Shown: positions 9,349 to 22,630 of the stretch, piece by piece
How positions within the stretch are numbered: position 1 is the first letter of the stretch
How the letters are laid out: the number at the start of each line of letters is the position of its first letter
Origin: Porticoccus sp. W117
Lineage (GTDB): Bacteria; Pseudomonadota; Gammaproteobacteria; Pseudomonadales; Porticoccaceae
DNA: 64,000 nt
Direction: 5' to 3'
Assembly: GCF_030341905.1 (NCBI RefSeq)
Contig: NZ_JATAAF010000002.1
Coordinates: 186,001 to 250,000 of the forward strand
The notes under the pieces: model-generated
What the model was told of the DNA's origin: nothing
Databases searched by the model: none
Seen by the model: the letters and a program-made list of their open reading frames with translations, nothing else
Translations under genes and position numbers: made by a program

Positions 9349-11985
9349 ATGCGCATCGACAAATTTACCAATTCTCTGCAAGCAGCCCTGGCTGACGCAC
9401 AATCTCTGGCAGTAGGGCGTGATAACAATGCCATCGAACCGGTACACCTGCTGTTGGCCTTGCTCAATCAGCAGGGCGGGGCAGTGCGTCCGTTACTGGC
9501 CAAAGCGGGTTTTGATTTGTCAGGCTTGCAAACAGACCTTGAACAACAACTGGAACGGGTCGCGCGTATACAAAGTCCTACCGGTGAAGTGGGTTTGTCT
9601 GCGGACTTGGGCCGCTGGTTTAACCTGGCGGACAAACTTGCCCAGCAACAGGGCGACCAATATATTGCCAGTGAAACGGTGTTGCTGGCGGCCTTCGACG
9701 ATCGTTCTGACGTTAGCAAGGCACTGAACCACTATGGCAACAAACAACAACTGCAGCAGGCGATTGCAGACGTGCGCGGAGGCGAAAACGTGAACAACCC
9801 GGAAGCGGAAGGCAACCGTCAGGCGCTGGATAAGTACACCATCGACCTCACCGAGCGCGCCGAACAGGGCAAGCTGGACCCGGTGATTGGCCGCGATGAA
9901 GAAATCCGCCGCACCATCCAGGTATTGCAACGGCGCACCAAAAATAACCCGGTACTGATTGGCGAACCCGGTGTGGGTAAAACCGCCATCGCCGAAGGCA
10001 TGGCCTTGCGTATCATTAATGGCGAAGTACCGGAAGGCCTAAAAGACAAGCGCATCCTGTCCCTGGATTTGGGCGCACTGTTGGCAGGGGCCAAATTTCG
10101 TGGTGACTTTGAAGAGCGCCTGAAGGCAGTGCTCAATGAACTGTCGAAACAGGAAGGTCGTATTATCCTGTTTATCGATGAACTGCACACCATGGTGGGC
10201 GCCGGTAAGGCGGAAGGCGCCATGGATGCGGGCAATATGCTCAAGCCCGCTCTGGCTCGCGGCGAATTGCACTGTGTGGGTGCCACCACTTTGGATGAAT
10301 ACCGCCAGTTTATTGAAAAAGACGCCGCTCTTGAGCGCCGTTTTCAAAAGGTGTTGGTGGATGAACCCAGCGAAGAAGACACCATCGCTATTCTCCGTGG
10401 CCTGAAAGAGCGCTACGAAGTGCACCATGGGGTGGAAATTAACGACTCTGCTCTTGTAGCCGCTGCTAAACTGTCGCAACGCTATATCACTGACCGGCAA
10501 TTGCCTGATAAAGCCATCGACCTGATCGACGAAGCAGCCAGTCGTATCCGTATGGAAATCGACTCCAAGCCGGAATCCATGGATCGTCTCGACCGCCGTC
10601 TGATTCAACTGAAAATCGAACGGGAAGCGGTAAAAAAAGACGATGACGAAGCGGCGCAAAAACGCTTGGAAAAATTAAATACCGACATTGCCGAAGTGGA
10701 AAAAGAGTACGCCGATCTGGAAGAAATCTGGAAAGCAGAAAAAGCCTCGGTGCAGGGTGCCACCCAAATCAAAAGTGATCTGGAACAGGCGCGTCTGGAA
10801 TTAGACGCTGCCCACCGCGCTGGCGATTTGGCGAAAATGTCCGAGCTGCAATACGGCAAAATCCCTGAATTGGAAAAACAGCTGAGTGCGGCGTCTCAGG
10901 CAGAGACGGAAGAAAAACAGCTGCTGCGCAACAAAGTTACTGACGAAGAAATCGCTGAAGTGGTTTCCAAATGGACCGGTATACCCGTTTCCAAAATGCT
11001 CGAAGGGGAACGGGGCAAGCTGCTGCGTATGGAAGACTTTTTGCACCAGCGCGTAGTGGGGCAGAGCGAAGCGGTGGTGGCGGTATCCAACGCCGTTCGC
11101 CGCTCCCGCGCCGGGCTCTCCGACCCTAATCGCCCCAACGGCTCCTTCCTGTTTTTGGGGCCAACCGGGGTGGGTAAAACCGAACTGTGTAAATCCCTGG
11201 CGGAGTTTTTGTTCGATACCGAAGAAGCCATGGTGCGTATCGATATGTCGGAATTTATGGAAAAACACTCTGTGGCCCGTCTGATCGGAGCTCCTCCCGG
11301 ATACGTGGGTTACGAAGAGGGCGGCTACCTGACCGAAGCGGTGCGCCGTAAACCCTATTCCGTGCTGCTGCTGGACGAAGTGGAAAAAGCCCACGCGGAT
11401 GTGTTCAATATTCTGCTGCAAGTGCTGGAAGACGGCCGTCTCACTGATGGCCAAGGTCGCACAGTAGACTTCCGTAATACAGTAGTCGTAATGACCTCCA
11501 ACCTGGGCTCTGATGTGATCCAAAACCTGGTCAATGATCGTTCCTACGATACCGTCAGCTTTGATGGTGAACTTGAATTAGATGACTCAATAGAAAATGA
11601 GAACAGGCAAGAAGTCATCCGTGAAAAAGTGATGGAAGTCGTGGGTATGCACTTCCGCCCCGAATTTATCAACCGCATCGATGAAGCGGTGGTGTTCCAT
11701 CCTCTGGGCAAAGAGCAGATCAAAGGTATTGCCGATATCCAGCTGGCTGGCCTGCGCAAGCGCCTGGCAGAACGAGAGCTGGGTTTAGAAATCAGCGATG
11801 AAGTGATGGAGCAGCTGGTAGAAGCAGGCTTTGATCCGGTTTATGGCGCAAGGCCGCTAAAACGGGCGATTCAGAAGCTGCTGGAAAACCCACTGGCGCA
11901 GGAAATTTTGGCCGGGCGTTTTGCGCCAGATGATACTGTGCGAGTAGGGTTGGACGGTGAGCGGATTGTGTTTTTGGGCCAGTAA
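9349..11985 (+). CDS. clpB: ClpB disaggregase chaperone
   Basis: An 878-residue AAA+ protein that, with DnaK, pulls apart protein aggregates in the cytoplasm. Order: Clp N-domain (about 1-145), first ATPase module with [10 protein letters not shown], the coiled-coil middle domain (about 400-530, with the charged [17 protein letters not shown] stretch), second ATPase module with [10 protein letters not shown] and the C-terminal D2-small domain. It is about 20 residues longer than E. coli ClpB; the excess is a charged insertion after [11 protein letters not shown] (about residues 725-748, with DGELELDDS). A sigma32 promoter precedes it. It is a single-gene unit. Confidence 0.97.
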   Translation: MRIDKFTNSLQAALADAQSLAVGRDNNAIEPVHLLLALLNQQGGAVRPLLAKAGFDLSGLQTDLEQQLERVARIQSPTGEVGLSADLGRWFNLADKLAQQQGDQYIASETVLLAAFDDRSDVSKALNHYGNKQQLQQAIADVRGGENVNNPEAEGNRQALDKYTIDLTERAEQGKLDPVIGRDEEIRRTIQVLQRRTKNNPVLIGEPGVGKTAIAEGMALRIINGEVPEGLKDKRILSLDLGALLAGAKFRGDFEERLKAVLNELSKQEGRIILFIDELHTMVGAGKAEGAMDAGNMLKPALARGELHCVGATTLDEYRQFIEKDAALERRFQKVLVDEPSEEDTIAILRGLKERYEVHHGVEINDSALVAAAKLSQRYITDRQLPDKAIDLIDEAASRIRMEIDSKPESMDRLDRRLIQLKIEREAVKKDDDEAAQKRLEKLNTDIAEVEKEYADLEEIWKAEKASVQGATQIKSDLEQARLELDAAHRAGDLAKMSELQYGKIPELEKQLSAASQAETEEKQLLRNKVTDEEIAEVVSKWTGIPVSKMLEGERGKLLRMEDFLHQRVVGQSEAVVAVSNAVRRSRAGLSDPNRPNGSFLFLGPTGVGKTELCKSLAEFLFDTEEAMVRIDMSEFMEKHSVARLIGAPPGYVGYEEGGYLTEAVRRKPYSVLLLDEVEKAHADVFNILLQVLEDGRLTDGQGRTVDFRNTVVVMTSNLGSDVIQNLVNDRSYDTVSFDGELELDDSIENENRQEVIREKVMEVVGMHFRPEFINRIDEAVVFHPLGKEQIKGIADIQLAGLRKRLAERELGLEISDEVMEQLVEAGFDPVYGARPLKRAIQKLLENPLAQEILAGRFAPDDTVRVGLDGERIVFLGQ

Positions 11986-12045
11986 CTTGGTCGGACATTG
12001 GAGTATCTATGTTTTACAGTAAAGTCACCAGGCAGCGGCTTTCTA

Positions 12046-12426
12046 ATGATTGTTAGATTTTTGGCGATTTTTGGGTTACTGGGCTTGGGCTTATGGGGGT
12101 GTTCTCAAGACAGTACCGAGCTAAGCCCAATTCACGAGTATGCTCATACAGCGTCGCCGGGTGGCCATATGCACGCTTATGTGTATGAATACGGTGAGGG
12201 GGCTGAGGGCTTAACTCAGGTTGTTATTGATATTGACTCAGGTCGGTGTGGAAGCGGGTCGGTGTCTGCTTACGGAACTGGGTTAAACTTTAGGCTACGC
12301 TGGATTGATGACAACAATCTGGAAGTAATACACCCGGCTAATATAGATATCCAACACAATGTTTCTGGCAGTGTTTTGCAGTGCCTTGATAAAAAAATTA
12401 AAGTTCACACAGCAGCTAGAGAGTAG
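12046..12426 (+). CDS. Small predicted lipoprotein, unknown function
   Basis: From the ATG at 12046 the gene encodes 126 residues with a lipoprotein signal (MIVRFLAIFGLLGLGL, lipobox LWGC). An upstream TTG at 11998 in frame would add 16 residues ahead of the signal and is less likely. The mature part is rich in His, Tyr and Gly near its start (SPGGHMHAYVYEYG) and contains two more cysteines. No family is recognised. It lies between clpB and the convergent Doc/AbrB module, a typical place for accessory genes. Confidence 0.6.
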   Translation: MIVRFLAIFGLLGLGLWGCSQDSTELSPIHEYAHTASPGGHMHAYVYEYGEGAEGLTQVVIDIDSGRCGSGSVSAYGTGLNFRLRWIDDNNLEVIHPANIDIQHNVSGSVLQCLDKKIKVHTAARE

Positions 12427-12453
12427 TGTTGGTTTACGCCTAAAATTTAACTT

Positions 12454-12843
12454 TTAGTCTTTACTGCAGTGCTTTTTAAACCAACCCGACAACTCGCTTT
12501 CATTAATTTCTCCAGCTGCCAGTTTCTCAAAAACAACCGCCGCATCGGGCTCCGAGGCTTCAAGGGTATAGCCATTTAATTCAAGAAACAGCGTGCCAAT
12601 AACAAACGCTGTGCGCTTATTGCCGTCCACAAACGGGTGATTCTTGGCGAGGCCAAAACTGTAGGTGGCGGCAAGTTCATAGATGGATATGTCTGGTTGG
12701 TAGGCGTATTTCTGTTTGGCTCGTGCCAGTGCTGAATCCAGAAGGCTTTTATCTCGGATGCCATCGCCGCCGCCGTGTTCTGCCAGCAACATGGTGTGCA
12801 CAGCCTGCACTACATCATCCAGTATCCATACTGGCTCTTTCAT
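12454..12843 (-). CDS. doc: Doc-type Fic-domain toxin
   Basis: A 129-residue Fic protein of the death-on-curing type. The active-site motif HPFVDGNKRTA is complete at residues 69-79, with the catalytic His69 and the anion-binding GNKR loop. Doc proteins inactivate the elongation factor EF-Tu by phosphorylation. The gene starts four bases inside the upstream antitoxin gene (positions 12840-12843), so the two are translationally coupled. It is intact. The pairing with an AbrB/MazE-type partner instead of Phd is less usual but known. Confidence 0.88.
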   Translation of the reverse strand: MKEPVWILDDVVQAVHTMLLAEHGGGDGIRDKSLLDSALARAKQKYAYQPDISIYELAATYSFGLAKNHPFVDGNKRTAFVIGTLFLELNGYTLEASEPDAAVVFEKLAAGEINESELSGWFKKHCSKD

Positions 12844-13064
12844 TTTGCCAGCTCACGCAGTGTGTTTTTATAGCGCTTCATAATGTTTTCAGCAGCTTCC
12901 ACCTGCTCGCTGAAATTTTGCTGGTAGGGGGTGAGCGTGTAGCCGTCCGGGTTTTCCACCAGGTAGAGTGTGTCGCCTTTTGCCGCCTTCATCTTGCTAA
13001 GTGCTTCTTTGGGAAGCAGAATTCCCATAGAGTTACCTACCGGAGTAACTTTTACTTTTAACAT
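12840..13064 (-). CDS. AbrB/MazE-family antitoxin of the Doc toxin
   Basis: A 74-residue protein with a swapped-hairpin SpoVT/AbrB fold: KVKVTPVGNSMGILLPKEAL at residues 3-22 is the characteristic DNA-binding loop, and the helical tail (SEQVEAAENIMKRYKN) probably wraps the toxin. It is the first gene of the pair and likely represses its own promoter, where the palindrome TAACTAATGTTA (13089-13100) lies 25 bp upstream of the start codon. Confidence 0.85.
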   Translation of the reverse strand: MLKVKVTPVGNSMGILLPKEALSKMKAAKGDTLYLVENPDGYTLTPYQQNFSEQVEAAENIMKRYKNTLRELAK

Positions 13065-13088
13065 GGCGATGACCTTTAAATTTGGTTA

Positions 13089-13100
13089 TAACTAATGTTA
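13089..13100. promoter_or_regulatory. Candidate operator of the Doc/AbrB module
   Basis: TAAC-TAAT-GTTA, an inverted repeat located directly before the antitoxin start. AbrB/MazE antitoxins bind short A+T-rich palindromes of this kind. Function is inferred from position only. Confidence 0.35.
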
Positions 13101-13179
13101 TTACAAAGTGTAGGCCAATCTCACAGGCTCGGCAACAACCTGTTGTTGAGCGTTAAAACGAATAACTTGAATACAAAAA

Positions 13180-13566
13180 ATGAAAAAACGCCTGTTTGTT
13201 AAAGGAATAATGCTGGCCGTTATCCTGTTTGGTTTATTCCTCTACGCAACCTACCTGCGCACTGGCCAGATGCCGGTTCCAAACGTGAATCCTGGCGAAT
13301 GGTTTGCGCAGGTATCTCAAAAAGTAACTGATACCATCCAGTCCCTGAAAGCCCAGGCCAGCCAGCTGGCGGAGGATGCTACAGAGTCTGTTCAGCAATC
13401 AGCGGCGGATTTGCAGACGGTGGCTCAGGAGGTGGAAGTCTTCGAGCAGCCGGGCAACCCGGTGTATCGCTGGCGGGATGCTGAGGGCAATCTGTATTTC
13501 GGTGACCACCCACCTGAGGATGCGCTGGAATTAACGCCCATGACCGAGAATGCACTCACTTATTGA
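13180..13566 (+). CDS. DUF4124-domain envelope protein
   Basis: A 128-residue protein with an N-terminal transmembrane anchor (about residues 8-24), a helical, Ala/Gln-rich stalk (about 45-90) and a C-terminal DUF4124 signature YRWRDAEGNLYFGDHPP. DUF4124 proteins are found at the cell envelope and their role is unknown. The gene ends 89 bp before ccmH and is probably co-transcribed with it. The topology suggests a cytoplasmic tail and a periplasmic domain. Confidence 0.75.
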   Translation: MKKRLFVKGIMLAVILFGLFLYATYLRTGQMPVPNVNPGEWFAQVSQKVTDTIQSLKAQASQLAEDATESVQQSAADLQTVAQEVEVFEQPGNPVYRWRDAEGNLYFGDHPPEDALELTPMTENALTY

Positions 13567-13655
13567 TTGTCGGGTTAAAGAGTGTGCATACGTCCCTATG
13601 GCAGCCACAGGTTTGTCGATATACTTCCACCCCCATTTTCGTTGAGGCCGAGCCC

Positions 13656-14141
13656 GTGTTGCGCGCCCTGAGTCGCTTTTACCTTATTGCCCTGTTGTTG
13701 ATCGCCCCTGTTTCATGGTGTGCGGATCTGGACACTTTCTCCAGTGAGGATATTCGCGCCCGTTACCTGGCCCTGATTGACGATCTGCGCTGCCCTCAGT
13801 GCCAGAACCAGAACCTCAGTGATTCCGATTCCGCTATCGCCGTGGATTTGCGACGCACCGTATTGCGCCTGTTGGAGGAGGGCAAGGGCGATAAGGAAAT
13901 TATCGATTTTCTGGTTGATCGCTACGGCGACTTTATTATCTACATGCCTCAGTTCAAGTCCGGCACTTACAGCTTGTGGCTGCTGCCACTGCTGCTGGCA
14001 CTGGTGGGCGCGGTGGTGATCGTGCTGGTGGTACGCCGCCAGCGCCGGGTTACTGTGCCGTCAGACCTCAACGAGAGTGAACAACAACAGCTGGCAGAAC
14101 TGCTCAGTAATTCCGGTACTGACAAACAGGAGAATCGCTAA
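13656..14141 (+). CDS. ccmH: CcmH, thiol-oxidoreductase-like subunit of cytochrome c maturation
   Basis: The GTG at 13656 is chosen because GAGG lies eight bases before it and a signal peptide (about residues 1-22) follows directly; an open frame extends upstream but lacks these. The protein has about 161 residues. The conserved heme-lyase motif LRCPQCQNQ holds the redox cysteines C46 and C49, and a transmembrane helix near residues 105-125 anchors it with the thiols in the periplasm. CcmH keeps apocytochrome c cysteines reduced for heme attachment. It overlaps ccmI (TAATG). The other ccm genes are not in this window. Confidence 0.9.
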   Translation: MLRALSRFYLIALLLIAPVSWCADLDTFSSEDIRARYLALIDDLRCPQCQNQNLSDSDSAIAVDLRRTVLRLLEEGKGDKEIIDFLVDRYGDFIIYMPQFKSGTYSLWLLPLLLALVGAVVIVLVVRRQRRVTVPSDLNESEQQQLAELLSNSGTDKQENR

Positions 14142-15367
14142 TGGCGGAACTGTGGTGGCCGTTGGCGGCGCTGGTTGTATTGGCGCTGTTGTTTGTCTGT
14201 TTTCCGCTGTTGCGGCCCACCAAAAACGGCCCTCAGGTACAGCAATCCCGTGCCAATGCGGAGTTGTTTCAGGAGCATCTGGCGGAATTGGAATCTCAAC
14301 ACCAGCAGGGCCAGATTGATGATGCCGAACTGGCAGCGTTACGCGCCGAGCTTGAGCGCAGTTTACTGGTGGAGAGTCAAAACTCCGGATCGCAGGCAGC
14401 CTCGAAAGCAGGCAAGCCCTTGTGGCTGATGCTCTCTTTGGTGGTGGCTTTACCTGTGGTGGCCCTGTGGCTGTATCTGGAACTGGGTGCCAGCGACGAC
14501 CTCACCATTGTTGACCAGCTGGAGCGCAGCTCCCTGATGCAATCCCAGGGGCACCCGGAAGCACTGCCTATGCGGGCCAACGTACTTGAGCGCATCGAAC
14601 AACGCTTGCTGGATCAGCCGGATAACTTCTACTACTGGGTACTCAGTGGCCGCCTCAACACAGAACAGGAACAACTCAACAAAGCGCTGGCCGCTTACCG
14701 CCGCGCGGACGAGCTGTCCGGCGGCCAGGACATCACCTTAATGCGGGAATACCTGCAAGTGGCCTTTGCCCTGCGCGATCAGGTGGAATTGGCAGAGCTC
14801 AAATCCCTCACCAGCCGGATTCTCCAGCAGGTGCCTGATAATTTGGCAGTGCTGGGGCTCAACGGCCGCATCGCTTTTGAGGAGGGCGATTTTCCCACCG
14901 CTGTGCGGGATTGGCGCAAGGTGTTGCAGGCGCTGCCACCTCAACACGCCACCGCGCAACAGCTTAAGGCGGAACTGGCCAAGGCGGAGGCTGGGCTGAC
15001 CCCGGAACAGCGTCAGGAGCAGTCCAAAGGTCAGCTGCAACTGGTAATCAAACTGGCCCCGGAGCTTGAATTAAAGCCAAACGCTACACTGTTTGTTATC
15101 GCCCGCCCAGCGGGGCAAACCGCCGGCCCGCCATTGGCCGTGAAACGCATTCTCAATGCCAATCTGCCTGTAGAAGTGATTTTGGACGACAGCAACTTGA
15201 TGTTGCCGGATACCTCATTGTCGCAAGCCGGAGTGGTTACGGTAACCGCACGCATTTCCTATTCAGGCGGAGTCAAAGGGCAGTCCGGTGACTTGCAAGG
15301 GCAACAGTTGAAAATACCGGTTGGTACCGGAAAGCCTGCCCATGTGTTGATTGATCGCCAGTTGTAA
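14141..15367 (+). CDS. ccmI: CcmI, apocytochrome c chaperone
   Basis: A 408-residue protein with two N-terminal transmembrane helices (about 3-24 and 84-105) separated by a short loop with the helix AELFQEHLAELESQH, followed by TPR-like helices (about 135-280) and a beta-rich periplasmic C-terminal domain. This is the arrangement of CcmI/CycH, which holds apocytochrome c for the CcmF-CcmH heme lyase. The start overlaps the ccmH stop by one base. The next gene, smc, is separated by 235 bp containing a foldback repeat. Confidence 0.88.
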   Translation: MAELWWPLAALVVLALLFVCFPLLRPTKNGPQVQQSRANAELFQEHLAELESQHQQGQIDDAELAALRAELERSLLVESQNSGSQAASKAGKPLWLMLSLVVALPVVALWLYLELGASDDLTIVDQLERSSLMQSQGHPEALPMRANVLERIEQRLLDQPDNFYYWVLSGRLNTEQEQLNKALAAYRRADELSGGQDITLMREYLQVAFALRDQVELAELKSLTSRILQQVPDNLAVLGLNGRIAFEEGDFPTAVRDWRKVLQALPPQHATAQQLKAELAKAEAGLTPEQRQEQSKGQLQLVIKLAPELELKPNATLFVIARPAGQTAGPPLAVKRILNANLPVEVILDDSNLMLPDTSLSQAGVVTVTARISYSGGVKGQSGDLQGQQLKIPVGTGKPAHVLIDRQL

Positions 15368-15390
15368 AAAGGTTAATGCGAAGATACGGA

Positions 15391-15484
15391 GCCAATGGTG
15401 CTTTTACAGACCGTCTGCGGCATGGATGCCGCAGAAGAGCCTGCATGGATGCATTCACGGCGTGTCTGTAAAAGCACCATTGGC
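15391..15484. repeat. Foldback repeat, copy 2 of 3
   Basis: Perfect 21-bp arms (15391-15411 and 15464-15484, starting GCCAATGGTGCTTTTACAGA) enclose a 52-bp core with the hairpin CTGCGGCATGGATGCCGCAG, then AGAGCCTGCATGGATGC and ACGGCGT. The core is nearly identical to that at 31392-31510 but the arms differ. It lies between ccmI and smc. Confidence 0.88.
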
Positions 15485-15602
15485 TTCGGATCGCCACCCA
15501 ACTTTCAACCGAGCTCCCAAAACCCGACTTTCTTCCGTTGTGCCTGCGCCCTGAGCGTGTAAAATCGCGCAATTAACTTCTGTTTGTCGGATCAGTATTT
15601 TC

Positions 15603-18600
15603 ATGCGGCTCAAATGCATCAAACTGGCCGGGTTCAAATCCTTTGTTGACCCGACCACTGTCAGTTTTCCCAGCAATATGTGCTCGGTTGTCGGCCCCAA
15701 CGGCTGTGGCAAATCTAACGTGATCGACGCAGTGCGCTGGGTGATGGGGGAGTCCTCCGCCAAACACCTGCGCGGCGAGTCCATGACCGACGTGATCTTC
15801 AACGGCTCCGGTGGCCGCAAACCGGTAGGCCAGGCCTCTATCGAACTGGTGTTCGACAACACCAGCGGCACCCTCGGCGGCGAGTACGCCAGCTACTCGG
15901 AAATCTCCGTCAAGCGCAAAGTTACCCGCGATGCCCAGAACACCTACTACCTGAACGGCAACAAATGTCGCCGCCGTGATATTACCGACATCTTTCTGGG
16001 CACCGGCCTGGGGCCGCGCAGCTACGCCATTATCGAACAGGGCATGATCTCCCGGCTGATTGAGGCCAAGCCCGATGAACTGCGGGTGTATATCGAAGAA
16101 GCGGCAGGCATCTCCAAATACAAAGAGCGCCGCCGCGATACCGAAAACCGCATGCGCCGCACTCACGAAAACCTCGAGCGCCTTACCGATATCCGCGAGG
16201 AGCTGGGTCGCCAGCTGAGTCGCCTTGAGCGCCAGGCGAAAGCGGCGGAAAAGTACGCCGAGTACAAGAAGGAAGAGCGTCAGCAAAAAGCCCAACTGCA
16301 CGCCTTGCGCTTTAAGCAACTGGCTGACCAAAACCAGGCCCGCAAGCAGGCAATCACTGAATTTGAGCTGAGTGTTGAAGCCCTGGTGACCGAGCGCCAG
16401 AGCGGCGATACCGCCATCGAAAAACTCCGCGGCAGCTACACCGACCTGGGAGATGCCTTTGGTGAAGTGCAGGGCCGTTACTACGGCATCGGCGCCGAAG
16501 TAGCGAAAATCGAACAGGCCATCCAGCACGCTCAGGATCGCGCCCGCGAGCTGCAACAAGACCTGGAGCAGACTGAGCGAAACTTCGCCGAAACCGACGA
16601 ACACCTGCGCCAGGATCGGGAAAAAATTGCCACTTGGGAAACCGAGTTGGAAGAAATAGCCCCGCAACTGGAAACCGCCCAGCAATCGGAAGAACTGACT
16701 GCCGCGACCCTGCAGGAAGCGGAAGAGGGCATGCACAGCTGGCAGCTGCAATGGGATGACTTCAACCAGACCGCCGCTGCTCCCCGGCAACAGGCTGAAG
16801 TTCAGCAGTCCCGCATCCAGCACCTGGAACAGGTGCTGCGCCGCCTGGGCGAGCGCATGGAAAAACTGCGCGACGAGTCTACCGGCCTCAGCGTCAGCCC
16901 CATGCAGGAAGAAATCGAACTGCTCAAAGAGCAGTTGGCGGAGCAAGAACTGGCCTTGGAAACCCTGCAACAGCAGGTAGATGGCTACGCCGAACGCATT
17001 GAGCAGAGCCGTGCTGCGGGCAACCACTGCGCCAGCGAACTGGACAGCGCTCGCGGCCAATTGCAAAGCCTGCGTGGCCGCCATGCGTCCCTGGAAGCCT
17101 TGCAGCAGGCGGCCATGGAAGGGGAGGCCGGTGCTCAGCGTTGGCTGGAAGGCAACAGCCTCGCCGCCAACCCCCGGCTGGCGGATAACCTGACCGTGGC
17201 CGAAGGCTGGGAAACCGCCATCGAAACCGTGCTGGGCAGCTATTTGCAGGCGGCCTGCATCGACCAGATCGATGCGGTGGCGCAATTGGCGCAGAATTTT
17301 GAGCAGGGCGAGCTGATCCTGGTGGATGGTGCCACCCCGACAGCCGCTGACAGCGGCAAAGCCGATACGTTATCCAGCAAAGCCAGTGGCAGCGATGCCG
17401 CCAGCGCACTGCTGGCGGGCATTTATGCGGTAGACGGCCTGGAACAGGCGCTGGCCCTGCGCCCGCAATTGCAGGGCGGTGAATCCGTGGTTACCCGCGA
17501 CGGTCTGTGGCTGGGCAGCAACTGGCTGCGGGTCAGCCGCAAGGGCGATGCCAGTGTCGGTATGCTGGCACGCAAGCAAGAGCTGGAAGAACTGACCGCT
17601 GCTATTGCCGTGCAGGAACAAACAATCGAACAGCTTAGCACTCAACACCAGCAGCACATTCAACAGTTGGCGGAGCTGGAGCAGCAGCGCGAAGCTCACA
17701 ACCGGGATTGGAGCGAACAGCAGCGCGGTTTTGGTGAACTGCGCTCCCGCCTCAGCGCCAGCGAAGTGCAAATGGAGCAAACCGGCGCCCGTCGCCAGCG
17801 CGCGGAGCAGGAATTGGCGGAAATCCAGCAGCAACAACAGCTGGAACAGGAGAGCCTGGCGGAGGCACGGCAATTGCTGGAGCAGGCCATCGAGTCCATG
17901 GAGGACGACACCAATCGCCGCGAAATCCTGATGCAGCAGCGCGATGAGCTGCGCGCCAAACTCGATCAGGCGCGCCAGAACGCCCGCCATGAGCGCGATC
18001 GCCAGCACCAGCTGGCCATGCGCGAACAGTCCATCCGCACCCAGCTGCAGTCGATTCGCGATGGCATTTCCCGCCTGGAAGTGCAGGCCCAGCGATTGCA
18101 GGAGCGCCGCGACCAGCTGCGCGCCAGCTTTACCGAAAACGACAACCCCGGCGAAGAACTGAAAATCCAGCTGGAAGAAAAGCTGGAAATGCGTTTGAGC
18201 GTGGAACAGGAATTGGGTGAAGCCCGCCGCAATCTGGAAAGCGTCGAGCACGAGATGCGCCAGCACGAACAGCGCCGCAACGAACTGGAACAACAACTGC
18301 AGGTGGTGCGCTCCAAGCTGGAACAGGAGCGCCTGGCGGCTCAGGAAATCGCCACCCGCAGCGGCACCATTCGCGAGCAGGTGATGGAACAGGACTTCGA
18401 CCTGGACACCCTGCTGGAAAATCTGCCGGAAGACGCCGACGAACAAGCCTGGGAACAGGAACTGGAACGCCTGGCGGCGCGTATATCCCGCCTTGGCCCC
18501 ATCAACCTGGCGGCCATCGACGAGTACCAAGTGGAGTCAGAGCGCAAGAACTACCTGGACGCCCAGAACAACGATCTGGAAGAAGCACTGGAAGCACTGG

Positions 18601-19106
18601 AAAACGCCATTCGCAAGATTGACCGGGAAACCCGTACCCGCTTCAAGGAAACCTTTGATTCGGTCAACAGCGGTATTCAAGAGCTGTTCCCGAAAATGTT
18701 CGGCGGCGGCCACGCTTATCTGGAACTGACCGGTGAAGACCTGCTGGACACCGGCGTGGCCATTATGGCGCGGCCACCGGGCAAGAAAAACTCCACCATT
18801 CACCTGCTGTCCGGTGGCGAGAAGGCGCTGACCGCCATCTCTCTGGTGTTTTCCATCTTCCGCCTCAACCCGGCGCCGTTCTGTATGCTGGACGAGGTGG
18901 ATGCGCCGCTGGATGACGCCAACGTGGGGCGCTATATCCGCATGGTGAAAGAGATGTCCCAGCAGGTGCAGTTTATTTACATCACCCACAACAAGATTGC
19001 CATGGAGTTGGCGGATCAGCTGATGGGTGTGACCATGCACGAGCCGGGTGTGTCGCGCCTGGTATCCGTGGATGTCAACGAAGCAGTAGAATTGGCGGAA
19101 GCGTAA
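15603..19106 (+). CDS. smc: Chromosome segregation ATPase SMC
   Basis: A 1,167-residue SMC protein that, with ScpA/ScpB, condenses and segregates the chromosome. The Walker A loop GPNGCGKS is at residues 31-38, long coiled coils run at about 170-500 and 660-1000, a hinge with conserved glycines lies between, and the ABC signature LSGGEKALTA is near 1069-1078, followed by the Walker B/D-loop (MLDEVDAPLDDANV). All ATPase elements are intact. The gene is followed after 14 bp by zipA and then ligA, a common arrangement outside Enterobacterales, where MukB replaces SMC. The high third-position G+C gives long antisense frames that are not genes. Confidence 0.97.
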   Translation: MRLKCIKLAGFKSFVDPTTVSFPSNMCSVVGPNGCGKSNVIDAVRWVMGESSAKHLRGESMTDVIFNGSGGRKPVGQASIELVFDNTSGTLGGEYASYSEISVKRKVTRDAQNTYYLNGNKCRRRDITDIFLGTGLGPRSYAIIEQGMISRLIEAKPDELRVYIEEAAGISKYKERRRDTENRMRRTHENLERLTDIREELGRQLSRLERQAKAAEKYAEYKKEERQQKAQLHALRFKQLADQNQARKQAITEFELSVEALVTERQSGDTAIEKLRGSYTDLGDAFGEVQGRYYGIGAEVAKIEQAIQHAQDRARELQQDLEQTERNFAETDEHLRQDREKIATWETELEEIAPQLETAQQSEELTAATLQEAEEGMHSWQLQWDDFNQTAAAPRQQAEVQQSRIQHLEQVLRRLGERMEKLRDESTGLSVSPMQEEIELLKEQLAEQELALETLQQQVDGYAERIEQSRAAGNHCASELDSARGQLQSLRGRHASLEALQQAAMEGEAGAQRWLEGNSLAANPRLADNLTVAEGWETAIETVLGSYLQAACIDQIDAVAQLAQNFEQGELILVDGATPTAADSGKADTLSSKASGSDAASALLAGIYAVDGLEQALALRPQLQGGESVVTRDGLWLGSNWLRVSRKGDASVGMLARKQELEELTAAIAVQEQTIEQLSTQHQQHIQQLAELEQQREAHNRDWSEQQRGFGELRSRLSASEVQMEQTGARRQRAEQELAEIQQQQQLEQESLAEARQLLEQAIESMEDDTNRREILMQQRDELRAKLDQARQNARHERDRQHQLAMREQSIRTQLQSIRDGISRLEVQAQRLQERRDQLRASFTENDNPGEELKIQLEEKLEMRLSVEQELGEARRNLESVEHEMRQHEQRRNELEQQLQVVRSKLEQERLAAQEIATRSGTIREQVMEQDFDLDTLLENLPEDADEQAWEQELERLAARISRLGPINLAAIDEYQVESERKNYLDAQNNDLEEALEALENAIRKIDRETRTRFKETFDSVNSGIQELFPKMFGGGHAYLELTGEDLLDTGVAIMARPPGKKNSTIHLLSGGEKALTAISLVFSIFRLNPAPFCMLDEVDAPLDDANVGRYIRMVKEMSQQVQFIYITHNKIAMELADQLMGVTMHEPGVSRLVSVDVNEAVELAEA

Positions 19107-19120
19107 CGACAGACAGAACC

Positions 19121-22571
<3,451 letters not shown>

Positions 22572-22630
22572 TTACTTTTATTTGTCTTCGCTACGCTCAG
22601 AATGACAAAAATCCATTGAAGATAAACATC

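Noticed and set aside
15573-17285. 570-residue open frame antisense to smc
   Set aside because: It mirrors the codon bias of smc, has no ribosome site, and its composition (Leu, Phe, Gln, Gly rich) is that of a reverse-strand shadow.
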